DNA of 30,285 bases from contig CAWUJS010000017.1 in NCBI GenBank assembly GCA_963922705.1, positions 1-30,285 on the forward strand, in the 5' to 3' direction. Within the stretch, counting starts at the first letter, position 1. Each line of letters begins with the position of its first letter. The translations under genes and the position numbers were made by a program. The notes below the pieces were generated by a model, which saw nothing but the letters and a program-made list of their open reading frames with translations, was not told the origin of the DNA and made no database searches. This document shows positions 8,004-16,413 of the stretch, one piece after another. This stretch comes from TMED27 sp963922705 (GTDB lineage Bacteria > Pseudomonadota > Alphaproteobacteria > Micavibrionales > Micavibrionaceae).

Positions 8004-9718
8004 TCCCCCATGGCTAAACCCTCGCGCCGTGGATCAGCAGCCCCTGTATAAATACCATCCGCTATGTGGATAGCTGTTAGACCGCTATTGATTTCTTTAA
8101 TGTTAACTGCGTTCCCTATTTCAATCAGCTCATCTTTTAATGCATGATCTTCTGTATCAATTTTTGCATTTCTAGCCAATGTATGTGGCATGGATAGTGC
8201 TTCATCAATAGGCATGTTCCAGTCAATCACTGCGATAATGCGCTGCAAAACATGCCCGATAATGCGGCTCCCGCCAGCTGACCCTAAAATCAGAACAGGC
8301 TCGCCTTTTGCGTTAAAAACAATTGTTGGTGACATGGATGAACGTGGGCGCTTGCCCGGCTCAACAGCATTGGCAATTAATTTTTGATTATCATCAAACG
8401 GTTTAAAAGAAAAATCAGTTAGCTGATTATTAAGCAAAAATCCATTTGTCATCAAGTGAGAGCCAAAGGCTCCTTCTATACTCGACGTCATTGAAACAAT
8501 ATTACCTTCCTGATCGACAATGCTGATATGGGTTGTGCCGGGCTGATTGAAGTTAAGGCCCGTATCAAAAAGTTCCCCATTCCAGTCTGGCGGGGTTCCA
8601 GCATTAATGTCTTTCAAAGGTTTTTCTTTTTGAATAAGCGCAGCACGAGATTTCAAATAGTCCGGATTAAGCAGATATATTCCCGGCGTGTTCACAAAAT
8701 CAGGATCAGCCATATATTGCGATCTATCGGCAAAAGCCAGTGCACTTGCTTGTGCGATAATATGCCAGCTTTGTGCGCTTTGTTCACGAATATCAAAATG
8801 CTCCAGCATTCCCAGTATTTGTAACAATGTTAAGCCGCCCGAAGATGGCTCGCCCATTGAACAAATAATATGATTACGGTATGGGCTGCAGACTGGCTTT
8901 CGTTCGATGGCGTTGTAACTTTTAAAGTCATTTATTGTTAACAAACCCGGATTAGCTTCAAAGTTTTGAACTTTTTCCACAATGTTTCGTGCAAATTTGC
9001 CGCGATAAAAAACGCGCATATTTGAAAAACTTAAATCCTTAAGCGTTTCAAGATAGGCCGGGTTTTTTAAGATAGCCCCCGCTTGCACGAGGGATTCGCC
9101 GTTAAAAAAATATGATTGCGTTTCCGGATCAGCTCGCAAATTTTCATTGCTATGTTGTAACATTTTTGCCAAACGCGGAGATACGACAAACCCCTCCTCT
9201 GAAAGCTGTTGCGCCTCATCAAACAACTCCATCCATGTGAGCTTTCCATGGCGTTCATGCAGATTTGACAAGAGCATTGGAACGCCCGGCACACCAACAG
9301 AGCGCCCGCCAATAACTGCTTTTTTAAACGCTAGTGGCCTACCATTTTCAAAAAACAAGAAAGACCCGGCAAGATTAGGTGCTGTTTCCCGTGCATCATA
9401 GCTATAAAGGCGCTTATCTTTAGCATCATAGACTAAAGCGAAAGCACCGCCGCCCAGGCCTGAACTTTGCGGTTCAACAAGCCCAAGAACAAGCTGTGCA
9501 GCTATAGCAGCGTCTACAGCACTTCCGCCTCTTTTCAAAATATCGCGGGCGGCTTTTGTGGCATATGGGTTAGCGGTCACAGCCATAAAGTTTGCGCTTT
9601 CAGATAATGACTTTTCATGCCGTCCTGTTGCTATTTCAGGCTGAGGGCGCTCAAAGGCAAAAGCAGTATTTGAACAGGTCAAAATCAGTATTATTTGAAA
9701 AAATCTGTAAAAAATCAT
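8000..9718 (-). CDS. ggt: Gamma-glutamyltransferase
   Basis: A 572-aa periplasmic Ntn-hydrolase that cleaves or transfers the gamma-glutamyl group of glutathione and related peptides. A signal peptide is visible (hydrophobic FFQIILILTCSNTAFA, cleavage near residue 21). Substrate-site motif YDARETAP lies at 107-114, and SSGLGGG at 85-91. The autoprocessing and catalytic threonine is T395 in GTTHISIVD, which splits the precursor into large and small subunits. The small subunit continues with NNQLTDFSF (430-438), RPRSSMSPTIV (457-467) and GSAGGSRI (479-486). Length is normal. The neighbour converging on it is a peptide ABC ATPase, so joint use in peptide or glutathione salvage is a reasonable inference, though the two are not co-transcribed. 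There is no terminator between them. Confidence 0.95.
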   Translation of the reverse strand: MIFYRFFQIILILTCSNTAFAFERPQPEIATGRHEKSLSESANFMAVTANPYATKAARDILKRGGSAVDAAIAAQLVLGLVEPQSSGLGGGAFALVYDAKDKRLYSYDARETAPNLAGSFLFFENGRPLAFKKAVIGGRSVGVPGVPMLLSNLHERHGKLTWMELFDEAQQLSEEGFVVSPRLAKMLQHSNENLRADPETQSYFFNGESLVQAGAILKNPAYLETLKDLSFSNMRVFYRGKFARNIVEKVQNFEANPGLLTINDFKSYNAIERKPVCSPYRNHIICSMGEPSSGGLTLLQILGMLEHFDIREQSAQSWHIIAQASALAFADRSQYMADPDFVNTPGIYLLNPDYLKSRAALIQKEKPLKDINAGTPPDWNGELFDTGLNFNQPGTTHISIVDQEGNIVSMTSSIEGAFGSHLMTNGFLLNNQLTDFSFKPFDDNQKLIANAVEPGKRPRSSMSPTIVFNAKGEPVLILGSAGGSRIIGHVLQRIIAVIDWNMPIDEALSMPHTLARNAKIDTEDHALKDELIEIGNAVNIKEINSGLTAIHIADGIYTGAADPRREGLAMGD

Positions 9719-9794
9719 ATAATTAAAAGCTGTAGCTTATTTTTTGTTGGCATTCCTCAATAGAAATGTTAACACATGCGTATCTTTTTAAGCA

Positions 9795-9810
9795 TATCTT
9801 TAAAAAGATA
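9795..9810. promoter_or_regulatory. Inverted repeat upstream of rpsU
   Basis: TATCTTT-AA-AAAGATA forms a near-perfect 16-bp palindrome. A further TATCTTT stands 14 bases upstream (9781). It lies about 40-55 bp before the rpsU start, in the 130-bp space between divergent ggt and rpsU. It may be an operator; the AT-richness makes chance possible. Confidence 0.25.
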
Positions 9811-9848
9811 ATTTTAACCTTTATACTCTTTGAAAGGAGTGATGCACT

Positions 9849-10055
9849 GTGGTCAGTGTTAGTGTACGTGATAATAATGTCGATCAGGCCTTAAAAGTAC
9901 TGAAGAAGAAAATGCAACGCGAAGGACTTTTTCGTGAAATGAAACTTCGCCGTCACTATGAGAAACCATCTGAAAAAAAAGCGCGAGAGCACTCAGAAGC
10001 TACTCGGCGTTCACGAAAGATGGATCGCAAACGCCGTGAACGCGATGGATTCTAA
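9849..10055 (+). CDS. rpsU: 30S ribosomal protein S21
   Basis: A 68-aa basic protein of the small ribosomal subunit, matching S21 along its whole length: VSVRDNNVDQALKVLKKKMQREG, then REMKLRRHYEKPSEKK, then a lysine/arginine-rich tail. The start is GTG at 9849, placed 9 bases after an AAAGGAG ribosome-binding site. The ATG at 9842 lies in another frame and stops after six codons. The gene stands alone between divergent ggt and an intrinsic terminator, rather than in the rpsU-dnaG-rpoD arrangement of gammaproteobacteria. Confidence 0.97.
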   Translation: MVSVSVRDNNVDQALKVLKKKMQREGLFREMKLRRHYEKPSEKKAREHSEATRRSRKMDRKRRERDGF

Positions 10056-10096
10056 TCATAAAATTATAGTTGTTCCAGCTTAATAAGTATCAAGAT

Positions 10097-10129
10097 AAAA
10101 GCCACCGATATATATGCGGTGGTTTTTTT
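10097..10129 (+). terminator. Rho-independent terminator of rpsU
   Basis: CCACCG (10102-10107) pairs with CGGTGG (10117-10122) around an ATATATATG loop. The stem is extended by A-T pairs and followed by seven T. It begins about 40 bp after the rpsU stop codon. Confidence 0.92.
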
Positions 10130-10188
10130 ATGATATTCTTAAATATATAGACTAAAAATAACTTTAAAATATGATAGAATAGAACATT

Positions 10189-11367
10189 ATGAATACAATA
10201 ACCGCAAAAAACCACCTTAATATTTTTGCCATTTATTCCATTTGGGGAATGTTTTTTTCTATTCTGCTGCTAAACCAAGCCGTAGCTTCTGATTATTGGG
10301 AAATTTATGAATCGGAAACACAACTATTTTCAGCTCCTTTTCCTAATGAGCCAAATGAAAAAGTATCATCATTCAGAATAGGCAATGGAATATTATTACA
10401 AAGCACAGAGGCTCTTTCTTTTATTGACCAACGCCCTTACAAAGATGTCATTAAAAACTACGTTGTCAAATTTGATCAAACTTTTGGCCCGGCAATTACC
10501 AGAGATGATAGAATTAAAATTATTGAAAGAGAGTTTGATCTTTATAAAAGATCTTATTCGGGAGGAAATATTAGGGTCGTTGATCGTAAAGTAAACACTT
10601 ATTATGACCGCACGACTGGCACACTCTCCTTTACATACGAAGATAAAAATAACACCCTTCAGGGTTTCAAAGTTCTAATTATTGTCACCAGAACATCCAA
10701 AGCCCATCAACTGTTTTCAGGCCCGGCCAAGGATCTAAAGGTTGAAAACACTAAAACATTCTTTGACTCATTAGTTTTTCAAACAGGAATTGTAGAAAAT
10801 CCTGGAACCATCAATGCAGAATGGAGACGCCTTGAGTCTCCTTTTAATCTTTTCACTATGAAAATTCCTGCGATTACACCGCCTTATTTTAATAATGAAC
10901 CAAGTGTCACATATGATGACAAAAGTGAGCGCATTGGGATGGTTTTTACAGATCCTATATGGGCACAAAAATTGTTTTATAGTGTTAGTGGATATCGGTT
11001 TAATGACGAAGTAAGCTTTGAATCCGCAGAAGAAGTCTTACTGGAAAAACATTTGAAACGTCATGGACGTAACGGGGTTGGCATTGATTTAAAAAAGTCT
11101 TTTATTGGCGAAAACCCTTATATTCAAACATCCTATGTCATTTCCCCTCCAAAAGCTTTTCCCTATGTTAATCATGTGCGCATACGCTCATTCTTTTTAG
11201 GCAATTATATGATAGTGCAAGAAGTTTCAGGGCCGAGGCATCTTGTGATTAGCGACTTTTCAGATAACTTCTTAAACTTAATTGAATTTACACCTAAAAA
11301 AGCCTATCAGACACATTTGCAAAACCGTTTAGATTCCACTGAAACGGCACCTATCACAGCTGAATAG
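10189..11367 (+). CDS. Unrecognised exported 392-aa protein
   Basis: I do not recognise a family. After a polar N-terminus, a hydrophobic stretch (IFAIYSIWGMFFSILLLNQ, residues 12-30) ends in AVAS and is followed by DYWEIYES, which fits a signal peptide or anchor placing the rest in the periplasm. The mature part looks beta-rich and appears to contain two similar halves: each opens with a short segment of the type FSAPFPNEP (about 45) or FTMKIPAITPPYFN (about 222) and continues with a YDxxTGTLSFTYED- or YDDKSERIGMVFTD-like stretch (about 140 and 243). No catalytic motif is visible. No convincing ribosome-binding site is present. The gene is AT-rich, and its 3' end overlaps the convergent pepP by 14 bp. 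Confidence 0.75.
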   Translation: MNTITAKNHLNIFAIYSIWGMFFSILLLNQAVASDYWEIYESETQLFSAPFPNEPNEKVSSFRIGNGILLQSTEALSFIDQRPYKDVIKNYVVKFDQTFGPAITRDDRIKIIEREFDLYKRSYSGGNIRVVDRKVNTYYDRTTGTLSFTYEDKNNTLQGFKVLIIVTRTSKAHQLFSGPAKDLKVENTKTFFDSLVFQTGIVENPGTINAEWRRLESPFNLFTMKIPAITPPYFNNEPSVTYDDKSERIGMVFTDPIWAQKLFYSVSGYRFNDEVSFESAEEVLLEKHLKRHGRNGVGIDLKKSFIGENPYIQTSYVISPPKAFPYVNHVRIRSFFLGNYMIVQEVSGPRHLVISDFSDNFLNLIEFTPKKAYQTHLQNRLDSTETAPITAE

Positions 11368-13147
11368 TTTTATCCGCAAGCCACCTTTGATGCGTTTTGC
11401 TAAGTAATGGCGATAATTTTTTATAGACGTTCTGATGATAGGCATTAAGCCATTCCAGTTCTTTGGTCTCTAACATTAGCGTATCAATGAGATTAAAATC
11501 TATTGGTGCAAAACTGATGGTTTCAAAGGATTGCATGCCCTTTTGCTCTTTTACAACAATCAAGTTTTCGATACGAATTCCATACTCTCCCTCTTTATAA
11601 TAGCCCGGCTCGTTAGAAATCAGCATACCGGGCAGAAATGGCTGTGCACCTTTAGGCGATATGCTTGCTGCTTCTTCGTGGACAGCCAGATAACACCCGA
11701 CACCATGCCCCGTACCATGAGCATAATCGAGTCCCGCATCCCATAATGGTTTTCTGGCTAATGCATCAATTTGCGTACCAATTGTTCCTTTTGGAAATTT
11801 AGCCTGGGCAACATTAATATGGCCTTTCAGAACGCGCGTAAAATTCTCACGCATTTCTTGCGTGGGCTCTCCGATTGCAATTGTCCGGGTTATATCTGTA
11901 GTGCCGAAAATATCATTGGAGGCATATTGAGCGCCACTATCAACCAATAGCAAATTTCCGCTCTCAAGAGTCTTTGCGGTTTTTTTAGTCGCTCTATAGT
12001 GTATAATTGCGCCGTTAGAGCCAAACCCGGCAATGGTTGGAAAGCTATTTCCTCTAAAAGCATTATTCTCCGCACGATATACGTAAAGCTTTTCTGAAAC
12101 TTCAATTTCGTTTCTACCAATACCCTCTTCTTCCAGCCATTTTAAAAACTTTACAAGCGCAACACCATCTTGGATATGAGCTTGACGGATCGCATTCATT
12201 TCATCATCTGTTTTTTGCGCCTTAGGTTTTATGGATGGATCAGTACAATTTTTAATAATTCCACCACGTTCGATCAGCATATTTTTAATATGAATTGGCG
12301 TATAGCGCTCATCAATTAAAACAGGACGGTTTGATTCATGTGATGCCTGCGCCAGCGCCATAAATTGTAGCCCAATATCGTCCGGAGCGTATGTTGATAC
12401 GGATTCCGGTAAGGCTTGACGGATCGTATCCGTTATTTTGCTTAAATCAACAAACCAGCGCACATCCCCACGATGATTAATAATCATGGTGGAAAGGACG
12501 CTTGGCGTATATTCTAAATCACTGCCCCGTACATTTAAGATCCAGGCAATTGAATCGGGTAGCGTGAAAATGAAAGCTTGAGCTTTTTTATGCCGAATAG
12601 TTTCTACAATTTTTTCAATCTTATGCGCCGCTGAGCATCCCGCAATATGTTCAGGAAAAGCTCTCACTTTTCCTTGCGGTCGTAATGGCTGATTATCCCA
12701 TATTTGATCAATCAGATTACCTTCTAAAGATTTCAGGATAGCCTGCTTTTTATCACATGCTTTTTGCAAATCCTCTATCTGTCTTGGTGTATGAAGCATC
12801 GGGTCGTAACCAATAGTATCCCCTACGGTAATATTCTCTGCCAACCAGCTTGCCGTTGTTTTTTTGATATATTCGCCAGTTTCGTATAACGCGGCTTCGA
12901 CCTGATCCTTAATTTGAATTAAATAACGACCATCAGTCAAGGCAAGCGCTTTATCCTTGAAAATCAAGGCTATACCGCCAGAACCTGTAAAGCCGGTTAA
13001 CCATTTTAAACGCTCGGCATAAGGCGCTACAAATTCCCCCTGAAATTCATCAGCGCGCGGCACAATATAGGCATCCAGCCCGCACGATTGCATCCTCGCC
13101 CGTAAAGATTTTAGTTTTTCAGCATAGGTAGCGCTTGGCTTGACCAT
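11354..13147 (-). CDS. pepP: Xaa-Pro aminopeptidase (aminopeptidase P, M24B family)
   Basis: A 597-aa cytoplasmic dinuclear metallopeptidase that removes N-terminal residues preceding proline. It has the three-part layout of the long (eukaryote-like) aminopeptidase P: creatinase N-domain (about 10-150), a second creatinase-like domain (about 165-310), and a pita-bread catalytic domain (about 318-535). Metal ligands are recognisable as D403 (LLVDSGAQY), D418 (FGTTDITRT), H481 (GTGHGVG), E513 (SNEPGYY) and E527 (RIENLIVV); H383 in IIHYR is the usual substrate-site histidine. The loop between D403 and D418 is four residues longer than is typical. The start lies about 50 bp from the divergent mipZ. 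The family is certain; the substrate range cannot be told from sequence. Confidence 0.94.
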   Translation of the reverse strand: MVKPSATYAEKLKSLRARMQSCGLDAYIVPRADEFQGEFVAPYAERLKWLTGFTGSGGIALIFKDKALALTDGRYLIQIKDQVEAALYETGEYIKKTTASWLAENITVGDTIGYDPMLHTPRQIEDLQKACDKKQAILKSLEGNLIDQIWDNQPLRPQGKVRAFPEHIAGCSAAHKIEKIVETIRHKKAQAFIFTLPDSIAWILNVRGSDLEYTPSVLSTMIINHRGDVRWFVDLSKITDTIRQALPESVSTYAPDDIGLQFMALAQASHESNRPVLIDERYTPIHIKNMLIERGGIIKNCTDPSIKPKAQKTDDEMNAIRQAHIQDGVALVKFLKWLEEEGIGRNEIEVSEKLYVYRAENNAFRGNSFPTIAGFGSNGAIIHYRATKKTAKTLESGNLLLVDSGAQYASNDIFGTTDITRTIAIGEPTQEMRENFTRVLKGHINVAQAKFPKGTIGTQIDALARKPLWDAGLDYAHGTGHGVGCYLAVHEEAASISPKGAQPFLPGMLISNEPGYYKEGEYGIRIENLIVVKEQKGMQSFETISFAPIDFNLIDTLMLETKELEWLNAYHQNVYKKLSPLLSKTHQRWLADKTIQL

Positions 13148-13199
13148 AGGTTTTATAATATTATTTTATAAGGTAATAAGTTTCATAAACGACATTAAC

Positions 13200-14090
13200 G
13201 TGCAAAGCCCAGACAAACAACCTATCTCTACAAAACCAAAACCCCCTCATGATAATGACGGTGCGCATGTTATTGTTTTTGGTAATGAAAAGGGCGGATC
13301 AGGTAAATCAACAACCGCAATGCATACAGCGATCGCCTTGCTACAGCTAGGATATAAAGTCGGTTCAATTGATCTTGATGCGCGTCAGGGAACCTTAACG
13401 CGTTACATGAAGAACCGTTTTGAATTTATTAAAAAACGTAAGAAATTTATTCCAAGTCCGGATCATCTTGCCATAGAAAAAAGCAAGGCAGACATTGTAT
13501 CAGACCAGCAACATGAAGAGCGTGCATTTTTTGAAATGGCCATCACAGAGCTTAGTGCTAAAAACCATTTTGTGATTGTTGATACACCGGGAACAGACAG
13601 CTATCTCAGCCGTTTAGCCCACAGCTATGCTGATACTATCATCACGCCGTTAAATGATAGTTTCATTGATCTTGATTTACTGGCTGAAATCGACTCCATG
13701 ACTCTTGAGGTAAAAGGCCCATCGATTTACACAAAAATGGTCGAAGCGCAAAAATACAAAAAACACAAGCGCGATGGCGGTAAGATTAACTGGATTGTTA
13801 TGCGCAATCGCTTGTCGCACATTAATGCCAAGAATAAAGAGAAAATAGGCGAACTGCTTGAACATATTGCGCAATTTGCTGAATTTACTGTTGCACCCGG
13901 CTTCGGGGAGCGCGTTGTATTTCGTGAAATGTTTTTGAAAGGCTTAACATTATTGGATATTCAAGATGATACTACTATGTCTATGACAATGTCAGAAATT
14001 TCAGCACGTCAGGAAGTCCGCCAGTTAATCATGACGCTAGCGCCGGAAAAATTAAAGGGACGCGTTACCCCTTTAAGACAGAAAGTTTAA
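13200..14090 (+). CDS. mipZ: MipZ-like division-plane positioning ATPase (ParA/MinD superfamily)
   Basis: MipZ forms bipolar gradients from ParB at the chromosome origins and inhibits FtsZ assembly away from midcell in alphaproteobacteria. Numbered from GTG 13200, the deviant Walker A KGGSGKST is at 31-38, the switch I region SIDLDARQGTLTRYM at 56-70, and Walker B appears as FVIVDTPGTDSYLSR. The stretch TPLNDSFIDLDLLA and the C-terminal GFGERVVFREMFLKGLTLLD are typical of MipZ rather than plain ParA. The frame is open back to TTG 13140, but that codon overlaps the pepP start region; GTG 13200 gives a family-like N-terminus. Neither start has a strong ribosome-binding site. The J-domain gene follows after 3 bp, so the two are probably co-transcribed. 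Confidence 0.9.
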   Translation: MQSPDKQPISTKPKPPHDNDGAHVIVFGNEKGGSGKSTTAMHTAIALLQLGYKVGSIDLDARQGTLTRYMKNRFEFIKKRKKFIPSPDHLAIEKSKADIVSDQQHEERAFFEMAITELSAKNHFVIVDTPGTDSYLSRLAHSYADTIITPLNDSFIDLDLLAEIDSMTLEVKGPSIYTKMVEAQKYKKHKRDGGKINWIVMRNRLSHINAKNKEKIGELLEHIAQFAEFTVAPGFGERVVFREMFLKGLTLLDIQDDTTMSMTMSEISARQEVRQLIMTLAPEKLKGRVTPLRQKV

Positions 14091-14093
14091 GCC

Positions 14094-14537
14094 ATGCAAT
14101 ATATTCTTTTAGCGCTGGGATTAATGGTTGGCATTTATGCGCTTTACCGCTTTTTTATAAATGCCAATATAAAACAAATTAAAGCTTTATTCTTAACATG
14201 CTCAATTGCAACATTGGTTATTGCTTTGTTTTACATGGCCTTAACGGGAAAACTTGCCACAGCACTTGGGCTTGGCGCTGCGATTATTCCTTTTGTTATT
14301 GCCTATTTTCGAGAACGAAAAATACAAAAAGATATGCCTCAGGCATCAGGGAGCTATGAGATTAAAACACGCGCAGATGCGCTGGATGTTTTGGGGCTTG
14401 AGGAAGACGTCAATGACGATGAAATTAAAGCCGCCTATAAAAAGCTGATGCAAAAGGTACACCCAGACCATGAGGGGTCGGAATGGATGGCGGCAAAACT
14501 CAATCAGGCACGTGATTTTCTTTTAAATGACAAATAA
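14094..14537 (+). CDS. Membrane-anchored J-domain protein
   Basis: A 147-aa protein with hydrophobic segments at about 2-22, 31-50 and 55-72, followed by a C-terminal J domain (about 95-147) containing the HPD motif (123-125, in KVHPDHEG) that stimulates Hsp70/DnaK ATPase. The layout of N-terminal membrane anchor and C-terminal J domain resembles the TIM14/Pam18 type rather than classical DnaJ; the zinc-finger and substrate domains are absent. It begins 3 bp after mipZ and is therefore probably translated from the same message. A functional tie to MipZ is inferred from position only. Confidence 0.9.
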   Translation: MQYILLALGLMVGIYALYRFFINANIKQIKALFLTCSIATLVIALFYMALTGKLATALGLGAAIIPFVIAYFRERKIQKDMPQASGSYEIKTRADALDVLGLEEDVNDDEIKAAYKKLMQKVHPDHEGSEWMAAKLNQARDFLLNDK

Positions 14538-14567
14538 GTTACGAGTCTGATTAACAGGTTTGGAAGC

Positions 14568-16250
14568 TTAGCCTTTGCCAAAACGCAATTGAGGACGAGC
14601 TTCAGGATCAGTATCAACGTCTACAAGACTATTGCCGAAGCGGCGTGCATTTTGTTGCTCTCTCTCTTTGCGTCTACTACGCACGTCAGTAGCTTTATCA
14701 CAATTATCCTGCTGAGGGGTTGAACGCACGGTCGGCTCTATCTGACGCACATAGGAAAATACAGTATGCGGAAATTTAAAAATATCTCCCTTTGAGGCTG
14801 AATACTGACCAATTTGGTCTTGAGGATTAGGAACAAAAGCTAGTATTTCCCCATGTCTCAAATGCCGATTATTCCGACCGACACCTGTTTGTATATTGTC
14901 TGGAACTTCCGCAAGATAGAATGGCGCGCTGACGAGGTGAAAATGATCACCATTTTTACACAACATTATCCCCAGGCGACCATAATTTCCTTGCATGCTT
15001 TTATCAAAATTTTGCTTTATGATATCTATTTTTGTCACATTAGAATTTGAGCCAAGCGGGTCAATGAATGCCCCATCCCAATCAAACCCTATGAGAGATT
15101 TTGGTGTACCCGGTAATTCCGGTGAAAAACGAGTGTCACCATATTGGTCAATAGTGTCGCACCTTATGGTTGTTGCATGATCCCTCAGCTCCCTTAAAGC
15201 AGCCAGATTACTGAAATCTGTTTCTGATAAACTTTCCATGATTGCTTTTGGGACAAAGGCAATCGTTGCACTTGGTTCTGTCCCGGTTTCGACTTTTGGT
15301 TCTTCTGATTTTGTTTTTTTCAAAATGTTTTTGAACTTTTCACTCAATGAAGCTTTTTTCGGCGCTATAGGCTCTATATCTGAATCGTGAAATTTTGTTT
15401 CATTCCATAGTTTTTGAACACCCTCCAAAAAATCCAGATGTTTTTGAAGGCGTTCCGGTTCCTCAAGGTCAGGATCTTCCCTCACTTGTTCTTGTGTGGG
15501 TGTACGACCATCGGCAAAAAGGCTAAGTTTTGCTTTTAGTGCTTCAATCTTGGGGGTAACAGGCGCATGATGCTTTTCTTCATCCGCCGGAACAATGACG
15601 GGAACATATGCCCCAAGATTAAGTGCATAAGCTTTTGATGTATCAGGCCTGAGCTGATCCATAGCAACAAAGGGTACATTACCTTCCGGCTTTCCGAGAT
15701 AATCTTTAAGATGGTTTGTTGCCTGCGCAGCTCCATATGAGCTTGTTCCCCAAAAAATCTCGCCATCTTTATGGATTGTAATGGCTATCTTACTACGATT
15801 TGGCATGAGGCGATATAAATCAAAACCAGTGTCTTGTGCTACTCCCTTGATCATGTCATTTAACCATGTTGGCAAAGTTTCCCGTTCATCCCGAATATAT
15901 AGGCTTAAACAATCAACATCCTCTGCTCCCAGAGCGATATGAGCCGCAATTTCTTTTTCAAGGCGGCTTTGAAATGAATCCATTCCCGATGTGCCAAGAT
16001 TGACATTTTGCAGGTCTTCCGTTTGAAGTTGAGCCATCCTGTTTGCTGCCCAATTTGACGCCATAGAACGATCGCCAAAATTATCCTCCATACGATCATT
16101 ATATCCTTTAGCGATATCTTCTGCTAAATCATCGCCTTTTAAAGCCGGGATATTTTCACAAATAATCGCCATCACAGCATTGGTTACATTTTTTACAAAC
16201 GCAGCATCGTTTGGAAAATCGTTAGAGGGGCTAATAGGTTTCACTATCAT
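14568..16250 (-). CDS. Unrecognised 560-aa protein
   Basis: I do not recognise a family. There is no signal peptide or membrane segment, so it is probably cytoplasmic or delivered by a non-Sec route. The N-terminal region (about 1-110) looks helical. Residues 125-250 and 340-470 look like two mixed alpha/beta globular parts, with segments such as KIAITIHKDGEIFWGTSS and RLGIMLCKNGDHFHLVSAP, which could be related folds. Between them is a charged, proline/lysine-rich linker (about 300-335). The C-terminus is polar and arginine-rich (RSRRKEREQQNARRFG). The gene runs opposite to its neighbours and is convergent with the J-domain gene and divergent from galU. No role can be given. Confidence 0.75.
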   Translation of the reverse strand: MIVKPISPSNDFPNDAAFVKNVTNAVMAIICENIPALKGDDLAEDIAKGYNDRMEDNFGDRSMASNWAANRMAQLQTEDLQNVNLGTSGMDSFQSRLEKEIAAHIALGAEDVDCLSLYIRDERETLPTWLNDMIKGVAQDTGFDLYRLMPNRSKIAITIHKDGEIFWGTSSYGAAQATNHLKDYLGKPEGNVPFVAMDQLRPDTSKAYALNLGAYVPVIVPADEEKHHAPVTPKIEALKAKLSLFADGRTPTQEQVREDPDLEEPERLQKHLDFLEGVQKLWNETKFHDSDIEPIAPKKASLSEKFKNILKKTKSEEPKVETGTEPSATIAFVPKAIMESLSETDFSNLAALRELRDHATTIRCDTIDQYGDTRFSPELPGTPKSLIGFDWDGAFIDPLGSNSNVTKIDIIKQNFDKSMQGNYGRLGIMLCKNGDHFHLVSAPFYLAEVPDNIQTGVGRNNRHLRHGEILAFVPNPQDQIGQYSASKGDIFKFPHTVFSYVRQIEPTVRSTPQQDNCDKATDVRSRRKEREQQNARRFGNSLVDVDTDPEARPQLRFGKG

Positions 16251-16378
16251 TTTCCTTATGTTACTTTTTTATGGTTATAGGGGAAGATTATATATATGTC
16301 AATTTTTATTTGCAGGCATATACGCGGATAAAGGTTGAATGCAATTTTTAAAAATGCGATAAATGCGGCAACGCAATA

Positions 16379-16400
16379 GAGTTACTAACAAGAGTTACTA
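16379..16400 (+). repeat. Tandem 9-bp repeat before galU
   Basis: GAGTTACTA occurs at 16379-16387 and again at 16392-16400, directly before the galU ribosome-binding site. This may be a small duplication or a leader feature; its meaning is unknown. Confidence 0.35.
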
Positions 16401-16413
16401 GGAGAAGGTGTTT

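Noticed and set aside
9842..9862. ATG at 9842 before rpsU
   Set aside because: It is in another frame and stops after six codons.
13140..13199. Longer mipZ start at TTG 13140
   Set aside because: The codon overlaps the pepP start region, has no ribosome-binding site, and the added hydrophobic residues are unlike MipZ.
16408..16413. GTG start for galU
   Set aside because: It would overlap its own ribosome-binding site; ATG 16414 has correct spacing.
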